Shown: positions 8,709-17,804, counted from the first letter of the stretch. The stretch is DNA of 64,000 nt from Streptomyces sp. CB02923 (GCF_001905005.1 NZ_LWKZ01000012.1:921061-985060); one strand, 5' to 3'. Notes: generated from the sequence alone by a model not told the origin. Program-made: numbers and translations.

Positions 8709-8873
8709 TCAGGCGTCCTGTGTCTGCTTGTTCCGGCGGTGCCGTCCGTTCGGGGACGCGTCGGCGTTCTCCGAGGCGGCCGGGCCACGGTGTCTGCCGG
8801 CGCCTGCCGCCTCGGCGGCCCGGTCGGCGTCCTGCGGGCGCGCCTGGGTCGTATCGGTTCGGGCTTCGGACAT
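8709..8873 (-). CDS. Small hypothetical protein with GRHR repeats
   Basis: A possible 54-aa hydrophilic protein of unknown function. It is Ala/Asp/Arg-rich with two GRHR motifs (GRHRGP and GRHRR), an arrangement I recall from small conserved Streptomyces proteins. The chosen ATG at 8873 has GGAG about 12 bases upstream, further than ideal. The open frame extends upstream but without family-like sequence. It could be spurious. Confidence 0.45.
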   Translation of the reverse strand: MSEARTDTTQARPQDADRAAEAAGAGRHRGPAASENADASPNGRHRRNKQTQDA

Positions 8874-9023
8874 GCGAGGAGTCACTCCGTCAGATCGCTT
8901 GCAGCTGTACGCGTCGGGACCTCTCCCAGCGGCAGCTGGGACGTGCCGCGGCACCTGCCGTCGGTGGCCGGTCGACCGGCCGCGCAGCCCCCGCCCGATT
9001 CTAACGAAGCAGAAGATCTTGCT

Positions 9024-10427
9024 CTACCGGGCCTCCCGGGCCGCCAGCGGCGCCTGTTGCAGCGGCACCGGCCTGCACGGAGAGGGATGCGCGAGCGCGC
9101 CGTACGGTTCCTGGGTCACGGGTTCCGCTTGTGTAAATGATGTGGAGGCGGGCGGTGGCGGTGGCTGCGTCCGCGCGTCCAGGAACGGGGAAGGGGACGG
9201 GGCACCGGAAAGGGGAGTTGAGGGGACTCGTACCCATCGGGGGCCTACGGGACGGAAGTCGACGGCTGTGGCGGATCGGGAGGGAATGTCCAGGGCGCGG
9301 GCGGACCCGGCCGGTACGGAGAGAGCCGTGCCGGGAGCGTCCGCACGGGAGTTGCCGCCGGGCATGTCGGCCTCGCCCCGCGCCGACCCCATCGCCTGGG
9401 CCGGCAGCCGGGCCACCCCGCACGGCACCGTCGGCGTCTCGTACGGCAGCCGCAGTTCACCGCTCGGCGTCCACAGCCCGGTGCCCGCCAGCCAGCCGCG
9501 CGGCGGGGGCAGCTGCCGCAGCCGCCGTTCCGCGGGACGCCAGATGCCCAGCCAGGTACCGGCGGCCGCGTCGATACGGAACGCCACCGCGCTGCTCTCC
9601 GGCGCCAGCGCCTGGCCCGACTGCACGGCGAACGGCCGGAGCGCGGCATCCGGCAGCCGCAGGCACTCCGGGAAGCGCACCGGCAGCGCACTGCCGAGCA
9701 CGCCCCACCCCAGCAGGTCCTGCCCCGCCGCGTCCGACCGCAGCACCAGCAGACCGCTGTCCGGGTCGGCCAGCAGCAGCCGGTCGTTGCTCTCCTCGGT
9801 GATCTGGAGCAGCGGGCTGACCTCGCCGCCGCGCTCCAGATCGACGACCACCGTCTTGGTGCGCCCGTCCAGCTCCTGGTCGAGGGCGAGCAGCCGGCCC
9901 GTGCGGTCCAGCCAGACACCGCCCGTGCAGTGGCCCTCGATCTCGGCGACGCAGACGGGCACGGAGCGCGCCCGCCCGGGGTCGGGCGACTGCCGGCCGT
10001 CGTGGACCAGCCACAGCACGGTGGAGTGCCCGTCCGGCGCGAGCGCGTACGCGCGCGAGCCGCAGGGCGCGGCGGGCAGCAGCGTCAGCTCCGCCGCTTC
10101 GACGGCGCCGAGCGGCAGTTCGCCGGTGCCGGGGCCGGTCGGGTACAGCAGGCCGAGCGTGAAGCGGTCCGCGGCCCGGCGCCGGATCAGGACCCGGCCG
10201 TCCGTGAGCGGCACCAGCTGGGTGCCCGCCTCCTCGGGCTGGTGGCCGGGCAGGGGGACCGCGTACGGCTCGGGCCCCGCGAGCGTCCAGCGCTCGGGGA
10301 ACCAGCTCCCGGTGCTCTCGTGCCGCGCGAGCCGGGCGGCGTAGGAGCCGTCGGCGGCGATCGTCAGCGCCGCGCGGTGCTGCCGGGTGTCCGGCGTCGC
10401 GGCGTCCTCGGTGACACAGACCGTCAT
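9024..10427 (-). CDS. Conserved hypothetical protein, possible beta-propeller
   Basis: A 467-aa protein I do not recognise by name. It has no membrane segment or signal peptide. Repeating short segments such as DGRVLIRRR, APDGHSTVLWLVHDG, WLDRTGRLLALD and ADPDSGLLVLRSD resemble blades of a beta-propeller. The C-terminal ~100 residues are Pro/Ser/Ala-rich and probably disordered. A perfect GGAGGTGA Shine-Dalgarno sequence precedes the ATG, supporting a real, well-translated gene. It is divergent from the Nif3 operon. Confidence 0.75.
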   Translation of the reverse strand: MTVCVTEDAATPDTRQHRAALTIAADGSYAARLARHESTGSWFPERWTLAGPEPYAVPLPGHQPEEAGTQLVPLTDGRVLIRRRAADRFTLGLLYPTGPGTGELPLGAVEAAELTLLPAAPCGSRAYALAPDGHSTVLWLVHDGRQSPDPGRARSVPVCVAEIEGHCTGGVWLDRTGRLLALDQELDGRTKTVVVDLERGGEVSPLLQITEESNDRLLLADPDSGLLVLRSDAAGQDLLGWGVLGSALPVRFPECLRLPDAALRPFAVQSGQALAPESSAVAFRIDAAAGTWLGIWRPAERRLRQLPPPRGWLAGTGLWTPSGELRLPYETPTVPCGVARLPAQAMGSARGEADMPGGNSRADAPGTALSVPAGSARALDIPSRSATAVDFRPVGPRWVRVPSTPLSGAPSPSPFLDARTQPPPPPASTSFTQAEPVTQEPYGALAHPSPCRPVPLQQAPLAAREAR

Positions 10428-10647
10428 CGAGTGCTCACCTCCAGTCAGTGCGCTCGAAGCTAGTTATCCCTCTCCAAACGATCAGTGAAGGTTGCGGTAC
10501 TTCACGCAAAAGGGTGGCGGATGTCCGGTTCGCCTGAGGCGTGCGGGGTGGCTGTGCTCCGCGGAGCCGGACGGCCGGCAGCGCGGCACCCGCCGCCGCC
10601 CGCAGCGGCCCGGCACACGGGCACCGCTGGGAGGTAACCTTCCACCC

Positions 10648-11514
10648 GTGCCCGTACTGTCTGAAGTCCTCGCCGCGCTCGACGCCCTCTGGCCCCCCGC
10701 GCAGGCCGCGTCGTGGGACGCCGTCGGCACGGTCTGCGGCGATCCGGACGCCGAGGTGCGCCGGGTCCTGTTCGCCGTCGACCCCGTGCAGGAGATCGCC
10801 GACGAGGCGGTCCGGCTCGGCGCCGACCTGCTCGTCACGCACCACCCGCTCTACCTGCGCGGTACGACCACGGTCGCGGCCGGCACCTTCAAGGGCCGCG
10901 TCGTGCACACGCTGATCAAGAACGACATCGCACTGCACGTCGCGCACACCAACGCCGACACCGCCGACCCCGGCGTCTCCGACGCCCTGGCCGGCGCCCT
11001 GGACCTGCGCGTCCTGCGCCCGCTGGTGCCGGACGACACCGACCCGCACGGCCGCCGCGGCCTGGGCCGGATCTGCGAGCTGTCGCACCCGATGACGCTC
11101 GCCGAGTTCGGCCCGTACGCCGCCGCCCGGCTCCCCGCCACCGCGCAGGGCGTCCGGATCGCCGGCGACCCGGACCGCACGATCCGCACGGTCGCCGTCT
11201 CCGGCGGCTCCGGCGACAGCCTCTTCGACGACGTACGGGCGGCGGGCGTGGACGCGTTCCTCACCGCCGACCTGCGCCACCACCCCGCCTCCGAGGCGAC
11301 CCAGAAGAGCCCGCTGGCGCTGCTGGACGCCGCCCACTGGGCCACCGAGTGGCCCTGGTGCGAACAGGCCGCGGCCCAGCTCGACGAGATTTCCGACCGG
11401 CACGGCTGGAACCTGCGCACCCACCTCTCGCGCACGGTCACCGACCCCTGGACCGCCCACGCGGCGTCCGACGCCCGCACGACCCCGACAATCACCACAG
11501 GAGCCCCCCGCTGA
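10648..11514 (+). CDS. Nif3-like dinuclear metal-centre protein
   Basis: A 288-aa member of the Nif3/YbgI (DUF34) family, hexameric proteins with a two-metal site and no agreed biochemical role; hydrolase or metal-insertion functions have been proposed. Visible metal-site residues include THHPLYLRG near the N-terminus, HTNAD, and TADLRHHPASE with a following ALLDAAHWATEW stretch. GTG at 10648 is chosen because GGGAGGT ends 12 bases upstream and the protein begins in register with the family. It is the first of three tightly spaced genes, and its stop overlaps the next start. Confidence 0.92.
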   Translation: MPVLSEVLAALDALWPPAQAASWDAVGTVCGDPDAEVRRVLFAVDPVQEIADEAVRLGADLLVTHHPLYLRGTTTVAAGTFKGRVVHTLIKNDIALHVAHTNADTADPGVSDALAGALDLRVLRPLVPDDTDPHGRRGLGRICELSHPMTLAEFGPYAAARLPATAQGVRIAGDPDRTIRTVAVSGGSGDSLFDDVRAAGVDAFLTADLRHHPASEATQKSPLALLDAAHWATEWPWCEQAAAQLDEISDRHGWNLRTHLSRTVTDPWTAHAASDARTTPTITTGAPR

Positions 11515-12254
11515 ACGCCGCGCCCGCCGACCAGATCCGCCTCCTCGACGTCCAGGCCCTGGACGTGAGGCTCAGCCAGCTCGCGCACAAGCGCAAGAAC
11601 CTCCCCGAGCTGGCCGAGATCCAGACCCTGGAGGGCGACCTCACCCAGCAGCGCGACCTGCTCGTCGCCGCGCAGACCGAGGAGAGCGACACCACCCGCG
11701 AGCAGACCAAGGCCGAGCAGGACGTGGACCAGGTGCGCCAGCGCGCCGCCCGCGACCAGCAGCGCCTGGACTCCGGCGCCATCACCTCGCCCAAGGACCT
11801 GGAGAACCTCCAGAAGGAGATCGCCTCCCTCGCCAAGCGCCAGGGCGACCTGGAGGACGTCGTCCTGGAGGTCATGGAGCGCCGCGAGTCCGCCCAGGAG
11901 CGCGTCACCGAGCTGACCGGCCGCGTGGAGTCCGTGCAGGCCAAGGTCGGCGACGCCACCGCCCGCCGGGACGCCGCGTACGCCGAGATCGACGGCGAGG
12001 CCGACACGGTCCGCAAGGAGCGCGCCCTGACCGTCGCCGACATCCCGGCCGACCTGCTCAAGCTCTACGACCGGCTGCGCGAGAAGCAGGGCGGCCTCGG
12101 CGCCGCCCGCCTCTACCAGCGCCGCTGCGAGGGCTGCCGCCTGGAGCTGGACATCACCGAGCTGAACGACGTGCGCAGCGCGCCCGCCGACAAGGTCGTG
12201 CGCTGCGAGAACTGCAGCCGCATCCTGGTGCGCACGCCCGACTCGGGCCTGTAG
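11511..12254 (+). CDS. Coiled-coil zinc-ribbon protein (C4-type), CTG start
   Basis: A 247-aa protein with a long coiled coil (about 10-170) followed by a C4 zinc ribbon, with CEGC and CENC pairs near the C-terminus. Such proteins may act in nucleic-acid or protein assembly; the function is not established. The conserved start of the family lies where there is no ATG, GTG or TTG. A CTG at 11511 overlaps the preceding stop as CTGA and has AGGAG seven bases upstream. The nearest canonical codon (GTG 11565) would remove 18 conserved residues. A CTG start is therefore inferred. Confidence 0.85.
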   Translation: MNAAPADQIRLLDVQALDVRLSQLAHKRKNLPELAEIQTLEGDLTQQRDLLVAAQTEESDTTREQTKAEQDVDQVRQRAARDQQRLDSGAITSPKDLENLQKEIASLAKRQGDLEDVVLEVMERRESAQERVTELTGRVESVQAKVGDATARRDAAYAEIDGEADTVRKERALTVADIPADLLKLYDRLREKQGGLGAARLYQRRCEGCRLELDITELNDVRSAPADKVVRCENCSRILVRTPDSGL

Positions 12255-12257
12255 GAC

Positions 12258-13451
12258 ATGGCCCGTACGTTCATCGTCGAGGCCGACGGCGGGTCCCGGG
12301 GCAACCCGGGGCCCGCGGGCTACGGCGCGGTCGTCATCGACCCGGAGACCGGCCAGGCGCTCGCCGAGGCCGCCGAGTACATCGGTACGGCGACCAACAA
12401 CGTCGCCGAGTACCGGGGCCTGCTGGCCGGCCTGCGCGCCGCGCACGCGCTGGACCCGGAGGCCGAGGTCCGGGTGCGGATGGACTCCAAGCTGGTCGTC
12501 GAGCAGATGTCCGGGCGCTGGAAGATCAAGCACCCGGACATGCGGCCGCTGGCGGCGGAGGCGCGGGCCGTCTTCCCGCCCGAGCAGGTGACGTACGAGT
12601 GGATCCCGCGCGAGCGCAACAAGCACGCCGACCGGCTCGCCAACGAGGCGATGGACGCGGGCAAGGCGGGCCGGCAGTGGGAGCCGCGGGACTCCCGGGC
12701 CGAACTCGACGCGGGCGGCGGCGCGCGCAGTGCCGCGGCCCGCGCGGCCGACGAGGCGGCGGAAGCCGCCGAGGCCGTGCCGGACGGCGGGCCGAAGGCG
12801 CCGCCGGCCGGCTGGGCGCCGGCCGACCTCGGCGCACCGACCACCCTCGTCCTGCTGCGGCACGGCGAGACCGCGCTGACCCCGCAGAAGCGGTTCTCCG
12901 GCAGCGGCGGCTCCGACCCGGAGCTGTCCGGGGCCGGCCACCGGCAGGCCGAAGCGGTCGCCGCCGCGCTCGCCGCGCGCGGCACCGTCCAGGCCGTCGT
13001 CAGCTCGCCCCTCAAGCGCTGCCGCCAGACCGCCGAGACCGTCGCGGCCCGCCTCGGCCTGGACGTACGCGTCGACGAGGGCCTGCGCGAGACCGACTTC
13101 GGCGCCTGGGAGGGCCTGTCCTTCGCCGAGGTGCAGGAGCGCCACCCCGAGGACCTCGCCGCCTGGCTCGGCTCCGCCAGGGCGGCACCCACCGGCGGCG
13201 AGTCCTTCGCCTCGGTCGCCCGCCGCGTCGCCCTCTCCCGCGACAAGCTGCTGGCCCGGTACGCGGGCCGCACGGTGCTGCTGGTCACGCACGTCACCCC
13301 GGTCAAGACACTGGTACGGCTGGCGCTCGGCGCCCCGCCGGAGTCGCTGTTCCGGATGGAACTCTCCGCCGCGTCGCTGTCGGCCGTCGCGTACTACACG
13401 GATGGGAACGCGTCGGTACGGCTGCTGAACGAGACGGCGCATCTGCGCTGA
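12258..13451 (+). CDS. Bifunctional RNase HI / acid phosphatase
   Basis: A 397-aa fusion. Residues 1-135 are RNase HI, cleaving RNA in RNA-DNA hybrids, with catalytic acidic residues in EADGGSRGNPG, NNVAEYRGL and MDSKLVVEQM. After an Ala/Glu-rich linker, the second half is a histidine phosphatase (phosphoglycerate-mutase superfamily) with LLRHGET and a second His in LLVTHVTPV. This fusion is characteristic of actinobacteria (I recall SCO2299 of S. coelicolor as the characterised case). It follows the zinc-ribbon gene by 3 bp. Confidence 0.95.
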   Translation: MARTFIVEADGGSRGNPGPAGYGAVVIDPETGQALAEAAEYIGTATNNVAEYRGLLAGLRAAHALDPEAEVRVRMDSKLVVEQMSGRWKIKHPDMRPLAAEARAVFPPEQVTYEWIPRERNKHADRLANEAMDAGKAGRQWEPRDSRAELDAGGGARSAAARAADEAAEAAEAVPDGGPKAPPAGWAPADLGAPTTLVLLRHGETALTPQKRFSGSGGSDPELSGAGHRQAEAVAAALAARGTVQAVVSSPLKRCRQTAETVAARLGLDVRVDEGLRETDFGAWEGLSFAEVQERHPEDLAAWLGSARAAPTGGESFASVARRVALSRDKLLARYAGRTVLLVTHVTPVKTLVRLALGAPPESLFRMELSAASLSAVAYYTDGNASVRLLNETAHLR

Positions 13452-13468
13452 TGTCGCGGGTGTAGGGG

Positions 13469-13504
13469 GTACGGGGGCGTACGGGGGCGTACGGGGGCGT
13501 ACGG
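13469..13504 (+). repeat. Tandem GTACGGGGGC repeat
   Basis: Three perfect copies of the 10-bp unit and a partial fourth begin 18 bp after the RNase H/phosphatase stop. A degenerate copy lies just upstream. Confidence 0.9.
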
Positions 13505-13567
13505 AACGTTCGCAGGTGATCGCGGGCGGGGCGGGGGACGCCCTGCCCGTATCGGGGCGGGCGCCCG

Positions 13568-13620
13568 CCCGTCGCCCTCCGGGGCGGGCGTCGCCCCGTC
13601 GCCCTCCGGGCGGGCATCGC
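13568..13620 (+). repeat. Two ~27-bp GC-rich tandem copies
   Basis: CCCGTCGCCCTCCGG followed by GCGGGC and TCGC occurs at 13568-13594 and again at 13595-13620, with one missing G and one G/A change. It lies in the 469-bp gap 13452-13920, which holds no convincing gene apart from this and the promoter at its 3' end. Confidence 0.8.
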
Positions 13621-13813
13621 CGCGTCCGGCCTCCCGCCCGTACGCCCGCAAAGGGCCGCGGCCCGGTTCCCGCGTCGCCGGCCCGGTTTTCCGGACCCTT
13701 TCCGTAGCACTTCCGGCCGCCCGTCCCCTCCTTTCCGGCCCCTTTTATCTGGCGTGATCCCTGCGCTTTTCTCCGGAGCGGGGCCGGTTCACGCTGCTGG
13801 CTTGATTGGTTCC

Positions 13814-13842
13814 TTGTAACCCGTACACCGGTTTCATAGCGT
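13814..13842 (+). promoter_or_regulatory. Candidate promoter of the alkyl sulfatase gene
   Basis: TTGTAA (13814-13819) and TAGCGT (13837-13842) are separated by 17 bp, fitting the Streptomyces vegetative -35/-10 pattern. They lie in an AT-richer stretch 79 bp before the ATG. Confidence 0.5.
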
Positions 13843-13920
13843 CACTCGCACACCACGGCGCGATCAGCGCCTTTTCCCTCACCACATGCGTGAATTCCGC
13901 ATGCCCGTACGGAGGTTGGT

Positions 13921-15972
13921 ATGCCCAGCGAGTACACCGAGCCCGTCGAGATTTCCCCGTCCGTGGCGGAGGCCAACCGGAAGGCCGCGGAGGGTTCCCC
14001 GGCGGACGGTGCGCAGGACTTCGAGGACGCGAACCGGCAGCTGCTCGCGCCGCCCGACGTCCCGGCGGTCTACTCCCGTACGGACAGCAGCAAGCCGGTC
14101 TGGAACTTCGCGGCCTACGACTTCCTCACCGACGGCGGTGAACAGCCGCCCGCCGAGGTCAACGCGAGCCTGTGGCGCCAGGGCACGCTCACCGCGACGG
14201 CCGGGCTCTTCCTGGTCGTCTCCTCTTCCTCCCGGGCCGTCTACCAGGTACGCGGCTACGACCTGTCCAACATGACGATCATCGAGGGCGACAGCGGGAT
14301 CATCGTCATCGACCCGCTGGCCTGCTACGAGACCGCGCAGGCCGCCCTCAGGCTGTACCGCGACACCACCGGTAACCGGACCCCGGTCGTCGGGCTGATC
14401 TACACCCACAGTCACGTCGACCACTTCGGCGGCGCCCGCGGCCTGTTTGCGGAGCGCAACGACGAGGTGCCCGACGGGCTGCCGGTCATCGCGCCCGACG
14501 GGTTCCTGGAGCACGCCGTCAGCGAGAACGTCTACGCGGGCCCCGCGATGTCGCGCCGCGCCGAGTACATGTACGCGGCGAACCTCGACAAGTCCCCGCA
14601 CGCCCAGGTGGGCTCGGGGCTGGGACTGACCGTCTCCACCGGCGAGGTCACCCTCCTGCCGCCGACCGACTCCATCGGCGCCGCCCAGGCCGTCACCAGC
14701 GACGACTGGTCGCCCGCCGACGTCATCCCGTGGCGGAAGGGGCTGCACCGCCGCGTCATCGACGGCGTACGGCTGCTCTTCCAGCTCACGCCCGGCACCG
14801 AGGCGCCCGCGGAGATGAACATCTACCTCCCCGAGCTGCGGGCCCTGTGCATGGCCGAGAACGCCACCCACACCCTGCACAACATCCTCAGCCTGCGCGG
14901 CGCCGAGGTACGGGACGCGCACGCCTGGGCGACATACCTCACCGACGCGATCCAGACCTTCGGCGAGCAGACCGAAGTGGAATTCGCCTCGCACCACTGG
15001 CCGCGCTGGGGCAAGGAAAGCATCCTCGAATTCCTCAGCAATCAGCGGGACATGTACGCCTACCTCAACGACCAGACCCTGCGGCTCATCAACCGCGGAT
15101 ACACGGGAAGCGAGATCGCCGAGGAACTCCAGCACCTGCCGGCCGGTCTCGCCGAACACTGGTACACCCAGGGCTACTACGGCTCGCTCAGCCACAACTT
15201 CAAGGCCGTGTACCAGCGGTACATGGGCTGGTTCGACGGAAATCCCGCCCGCCTGTGGAACCTGCCGCCCACCGAGGCCGGCACCCGGTACGTGGCGGCG
15301 ATGGGCGGCGCCGAGGCCGTCGTACAGAAGGCACAGGAGACGTACGACAGCCACGACGGCGACCCGCAGGCGTACCGCTGGGTCGTCGAACTGCTCGACC
15401 ACGTCATCTTCGCCGACCCCGCCACCGTCTCCGAACAGGCCGCCAAGGACGCCAAGGCCCTCCAGATCAAGACCTTCACCCAGCTCGGCTACGGCGCCGA
15501 GAACGGACCGTGGCGCAACTTCTTCCTGACCGGCGCGGACGAACTGCGCAGCGGCCCGCAGCGGCCCGCCAGCGCGGGCGCCCCCGACCTGGTCCACAGC
15601 ATGACCCTGGAGCAGGTCTTCGCGGCGCTGGCCCGCAGCGTGGACGGGCCGACGGCGGCGCGGGAGCAGCGGGCCGCGATCGTGCTCCAGTGGCACTTCA
15701 CGGACACCGGGCAGGAGTGCACCAGCACGCTGCGCAACGGCGTCCTGGTGTACGTGGCGGGCAAGGACCTGTACGCGGGCAAGCCGCAGGCCACCATCAC
15801 CCTGACCAGGGCGGCCTTCGACTCGGTCCTCCTGGCGGGCCCGCTGTTCCAGCAGAACTTCGACGCGGCCGTCACGAGCGGCGCCGTCCAGGTCGACGAC
15901 CTGGCGGCGGCGGACACCGTCTTCGGCTACCTGACGGTGCCGGACCCGTCGTTCCCGATCGTCACGCCGTAG
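13921..15972 (+). CDS. Linear alkyl sulfatase (SdsA-type metallo-beta-lactamase fold)
   Basis: A 683-aa enzyme predicted to hydrolyse primary or secondary alkyl sulfates to alcohol and sulfate. The di-zinc motif THSHVDHFGG (H163, H165, D167, H168) is followed by further ligand regions in MAENATHTLHN and FASHHWPRWG. The last ~120 residues have the character of an SCP2-like hydrophobic-binding domain. I see no signal peptide, whereas Pseudomonas SdsA1 is secreted, so an intracellular role is implied. GGAGG lies 8 bases before the ATG. The stop codon lies inside an 8-bp tandem repeat. Confidence 0.93.
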   Translation: MPSEYTEPVEISPSVAEANRKAAEGSPADGAQDFEDANRQLLAPPDVPAVYSRTDSSKPVWNFAAYDFLTDGGEQPPAEVNASLWRQGTLTATAGLFLVVSSSSRAVYQVRGYDLSNMTIIEGDSGIIVIDPLACYETAQAALRLYRDTTGNRTPVVGLIYTHSHVDHFGGARGLFAERNDEVPDGLPVIAPDGFLEHAVSENVYAGPAMSRRAEYMYAANLDKSPHAQVGSGLGLTVSTGEVTLLPPTDSIGAAQAVTSDDWSPADVIPWRKGLHRRVIDGVRLLFQLTPGTEAPAEMNIYLPELRALCMAENATHTLHNILSLRGAEVRDAHAWATYLTDAIQTFGEQTEVEFASHHWPRWGKESILEFLSNQRDMYAYLNDQTLRLINRGYTGSEIAEELQHLPAGLAEHWYTQGYYGSLSHNFKAVYQRYMGWFDGNPARLWNLPPTEAGTRYVAAMGGAEAVVQKAQETYDSHDGDPQAYRWVVELLDHVIFADPATVSEQAAKDAKALQIKTFTQLGYGAENGPWRNFFLTGADELRSGPQRPASAGAPDLVHSMTLEQVFAALARSVDGPTAAREQRAAIVLQWHFTDTGQECTSTLRNGVLVYVAGKDLYAGKPQATITLTRAAFDSVLLAGPLFQQNFDAAVTSGAVQVDDLAAADTVFGYLTVPDPSFPIVTP

Positions 15973-16016
15973 AGCCGTAGAGCCGTAGAGCCGTAGAGCC
16001 GTAGGGCCGTAGCGCC
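15969..16016 (+). repeat. Tandem GTAGAGCC repeat over a stop codon
   Basis: Four perfect and two one-base-variant copies of an 8-bp unit. The first TAG is the alkyl sulfatase stop. Because 8 is not a multiple of three, successive units place TAG in all three forward frames. Confidence 0.95.
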
Positions 16017-16049
16017 CGAAGTACCCGCCCGCCGGGCCGCGCCGTTGCC

Positions 16050-16703
16050 TCAGCGCAGCGACGCGGCCTCGCGGGCCAGTCGCTCCACCCGTCCCCAGTC
16101 CCGGTCGCGCAGCGCGTCCGCCGGCAGCATCCACGTACCGCCCACGCAGCCCACGTTCGGCAGCGCGAGGTAGTCGGGGGCCGAGGACAGGCCGATGCCG
16201 CCGGTCGGGCAGAACCGGGCCCGGGGGAGGGGCGAGGCGAGGGACTTCAGGTACGCCGTGCCGCCCGCGGCCTCCGCCGGGAAGAACTTCATCTCGGTCA
16301 CGCCCTCGTCGAGCAGCGTCACCACCTCCGACGCCGTCGAGACGCCCGGCAGGAACGGCAGGCCGCTGGACGTCATCGCGGCCAGCAGCCGCGGCGACCA
16401 CCCCGGGCTCACCAGGAAGCGGGAGCCCGCCGCGACCGCCGTGTCCACGTGCGCGGGGCTCAGCACCGTGCCCGCGCCGACGACCGCCTCCGGGACCGCG
16501 TCGGCGATGGCCCGTATCGCCTCCGGGGCGGCGGCCGTACGCAGCGTCACCTCGATGGCGGGCAGCCCGCCCGCCACGAGCGCACGGGCGAGCGGGACGG
16601 CGTCGGCCGCGTCGTCGAGGACCACGACCGGGATCACCGGGGCGAGGTCCAGCACGGAGGACGGGGCGGCGGGGGAGGGAGCGGCGCTAGTCACGGAGCC
16701 CAT
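16050..16703 (-). CDS. eda: KDPG / 4-hydroxy-2-oxoglutarate aldolase
   Basis: A 217-aa class I aldolase cleaving 2-keto-3-deoxy-6-phosphogluconate to pyruvate and glyceraldehyde 3-phosphate. The Schiff-base lysine is in VTEMKFFPAE, with the catalytic glutamate in AIEVTLRT and the phosphate-binding GAGTVL, SPG and PTGGI segments. The ATG at 16703 is chosen because sequence upstream does not resemble the family. No other Entner-Doudoroff gene is nearby. Confidence 0.92.
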   Translation of the reverse strand: MGSVTSAAPSPAAPSSVLDLAPVIPVVVLDDAADAVPLARALVAGGLPAIEVTLRTAAAPEAIRAIADAVPEAVVGAGTVLSPAHVDTAVAAGSRFLVSPGWSPRLLAAMTSSGLPFLPGVSTASEVVTLLDEGVTEMKFFPAEAAGGTAYLKSLASPLPRARFCPTGGIGLSSAPDYLALPNVGCVGGTWMLPADALRDRDWGRVERLAREAASLR

Positions 16704-16800
16704 AGTGCGCCCGCCTGACATCATCCGCAACGGTCGTTGCGAATGCTGCAACGCGTGGGGAGGGAGTGCCGAAGGCCCGGAGAAGGGACCGCCCCGGACC

Positions 16801-16880
16801 GCGCCGTACAGCTCCTGCGCCGTACAGCTCCTGCGTCCTACAGTCCCTGCGCCCCACAGCCCCTGCGCCCTACAGCTCCT
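16801..16880 (+). repeat. Five 16-bp tandem repeats at the 3' end of yaaA
   Basis: GCGCCGTACAGCTCCT occurs five times head to tail, two identical and three diverged copies. The last copy (16865-16880) includes the yaaA stop and the final Glu-Leu codons on the minus strand, so the array looks like an expansion of the gene's 3' end. Confidence 0.92.
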
Positions 16881-17667
16881 TCACCACCACATCGATCGCC
16901 CACGCCTTGCCCGCCTTCGCGGGCGCCTCGGCCTCCACCACGTACCCGAGATCGCCCAGCGCCTCGACCAGCTCCGCAGGGCCCTCCGGCGCCCGCCCCT
17001 CCGTCAGCAGGTCACGCACCAGCCGGCCCTTCGTCGCCTTGTTGAAGTGGCTGACCACCGACCGCTTCTCCACCCCGTCCACGATCTTCGACTGGAGCAC
17101 CCGCACCGTCGCCGTACGGCCCGCGACCTCGCCCTTGGGCTTCCAGGCCGTCGCGTACGCCGCCGACCGCAGGTCCAGCACCAGCCCGTCCCCGGCGGCC
17201 GCGGGCATCACCTCGGCCATCGGCGTACGCCAGTACGCGCCCAGCGCGCCCAGCCCCGGCAGCTTGACCCCCATCGAGCAGCGGTACGACGGGATCCGGT
17301 CGCCGACCCGTACCGCGCCCCACAGCCCCGAGAACACCAGCAGCGACGACGCGGCCCGGCGCCGCGCCTTCGCGTCCAGCGTGGCGAGCCCCAGCGCGTC
17401 GTACAGCACGCCCGTGTAGATCTCCCCGGCCGGCCGCGTCCCGGACTCGCGCAGACCGGCGTTCTTCGCGACCTCGCCCTTGAGACCGTCGCTCAGCCCG
17501 AGGACCTCCTGCGCCTTCGGCCCGTCCGCCGAGCACAGCCCGACCAGCTCGTCGAGCACCGTCTCCCGCGCCGGACCCAGCCCGGACAGCGACAGCGCCC
17601 CCAGATCCAACGGTTCGCCGCCCCCGGACGCGGCCTTCCCCTCGGACGGCGGCAACAACACGAGCAC
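16870..17667 (-). CDS. yaaA: YaaA/DUF328-family peroxide stress protein
   Basis: A 265-aa cytoplasmic protein of the YaaA family, reported in E. coli to limit free iron and oxidative DNA damage. It begins with the signature LLPPSEGK, and contains YTGVLYDALG, LVFSGLWGAVRVGDRIPSYRCSM and the C-terminal VVSHFNKATKGRLVRDL block, all characteristic. Length is normal. It runs convergent with nothing and ends inside the 16-bp repeat array. The exact biochemical activity is unsettled. Confidence 0.92.
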   Translation of the reverse strand: MLVLLPPSEGKAASGGGEPLDLGALSLSGLGPARETVLDELVGLCSADGPKAQEVLGLSDGLKGEVAKNAGLRESGTRPAGEIYTGVLYDALGLATLDAKARRRAASSLLVFSGLWGAVRVGDRIPSYRCSMGVKLPGLGALGAYWRTPMAEVMPAAAGDGLVLDLRSAAYATAWKPKGEVAGRTATVRVLQSKIVDGVEKRSVVSHFNKATKGRLVRDLLTEGRAPEGPAELVEALGDLGYVVEAEAPAKAGKAWAIDVVVKEL

Positions 17668-17804
17668 GCGCTTCTCCTCACCCTCTGTGCACTGGCCCCG
17701 CCACTTTACGGTTCACGGAGAGGGCGGCCCGCACGGCGATACGGGGCCCGCCCCCGAGCCACCCTGACGTGCCCCCGCCCCCCAACCGCCCTACGCTCAA
17801 AAAC

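Noticed and set aside
10851..13442. An 863-codon open frame on the minus strand
   Set aside because: It is the mirror of the Nif3, zinc-ribbon and RNase H/phosphatase genes and shows no domain.
13879..16401. An 840-codon open frame on the minus strand
   Set aside because: It lies antisense to the alkyl sulfatase gene, which has catalytic motifs and a ribosome binding site.
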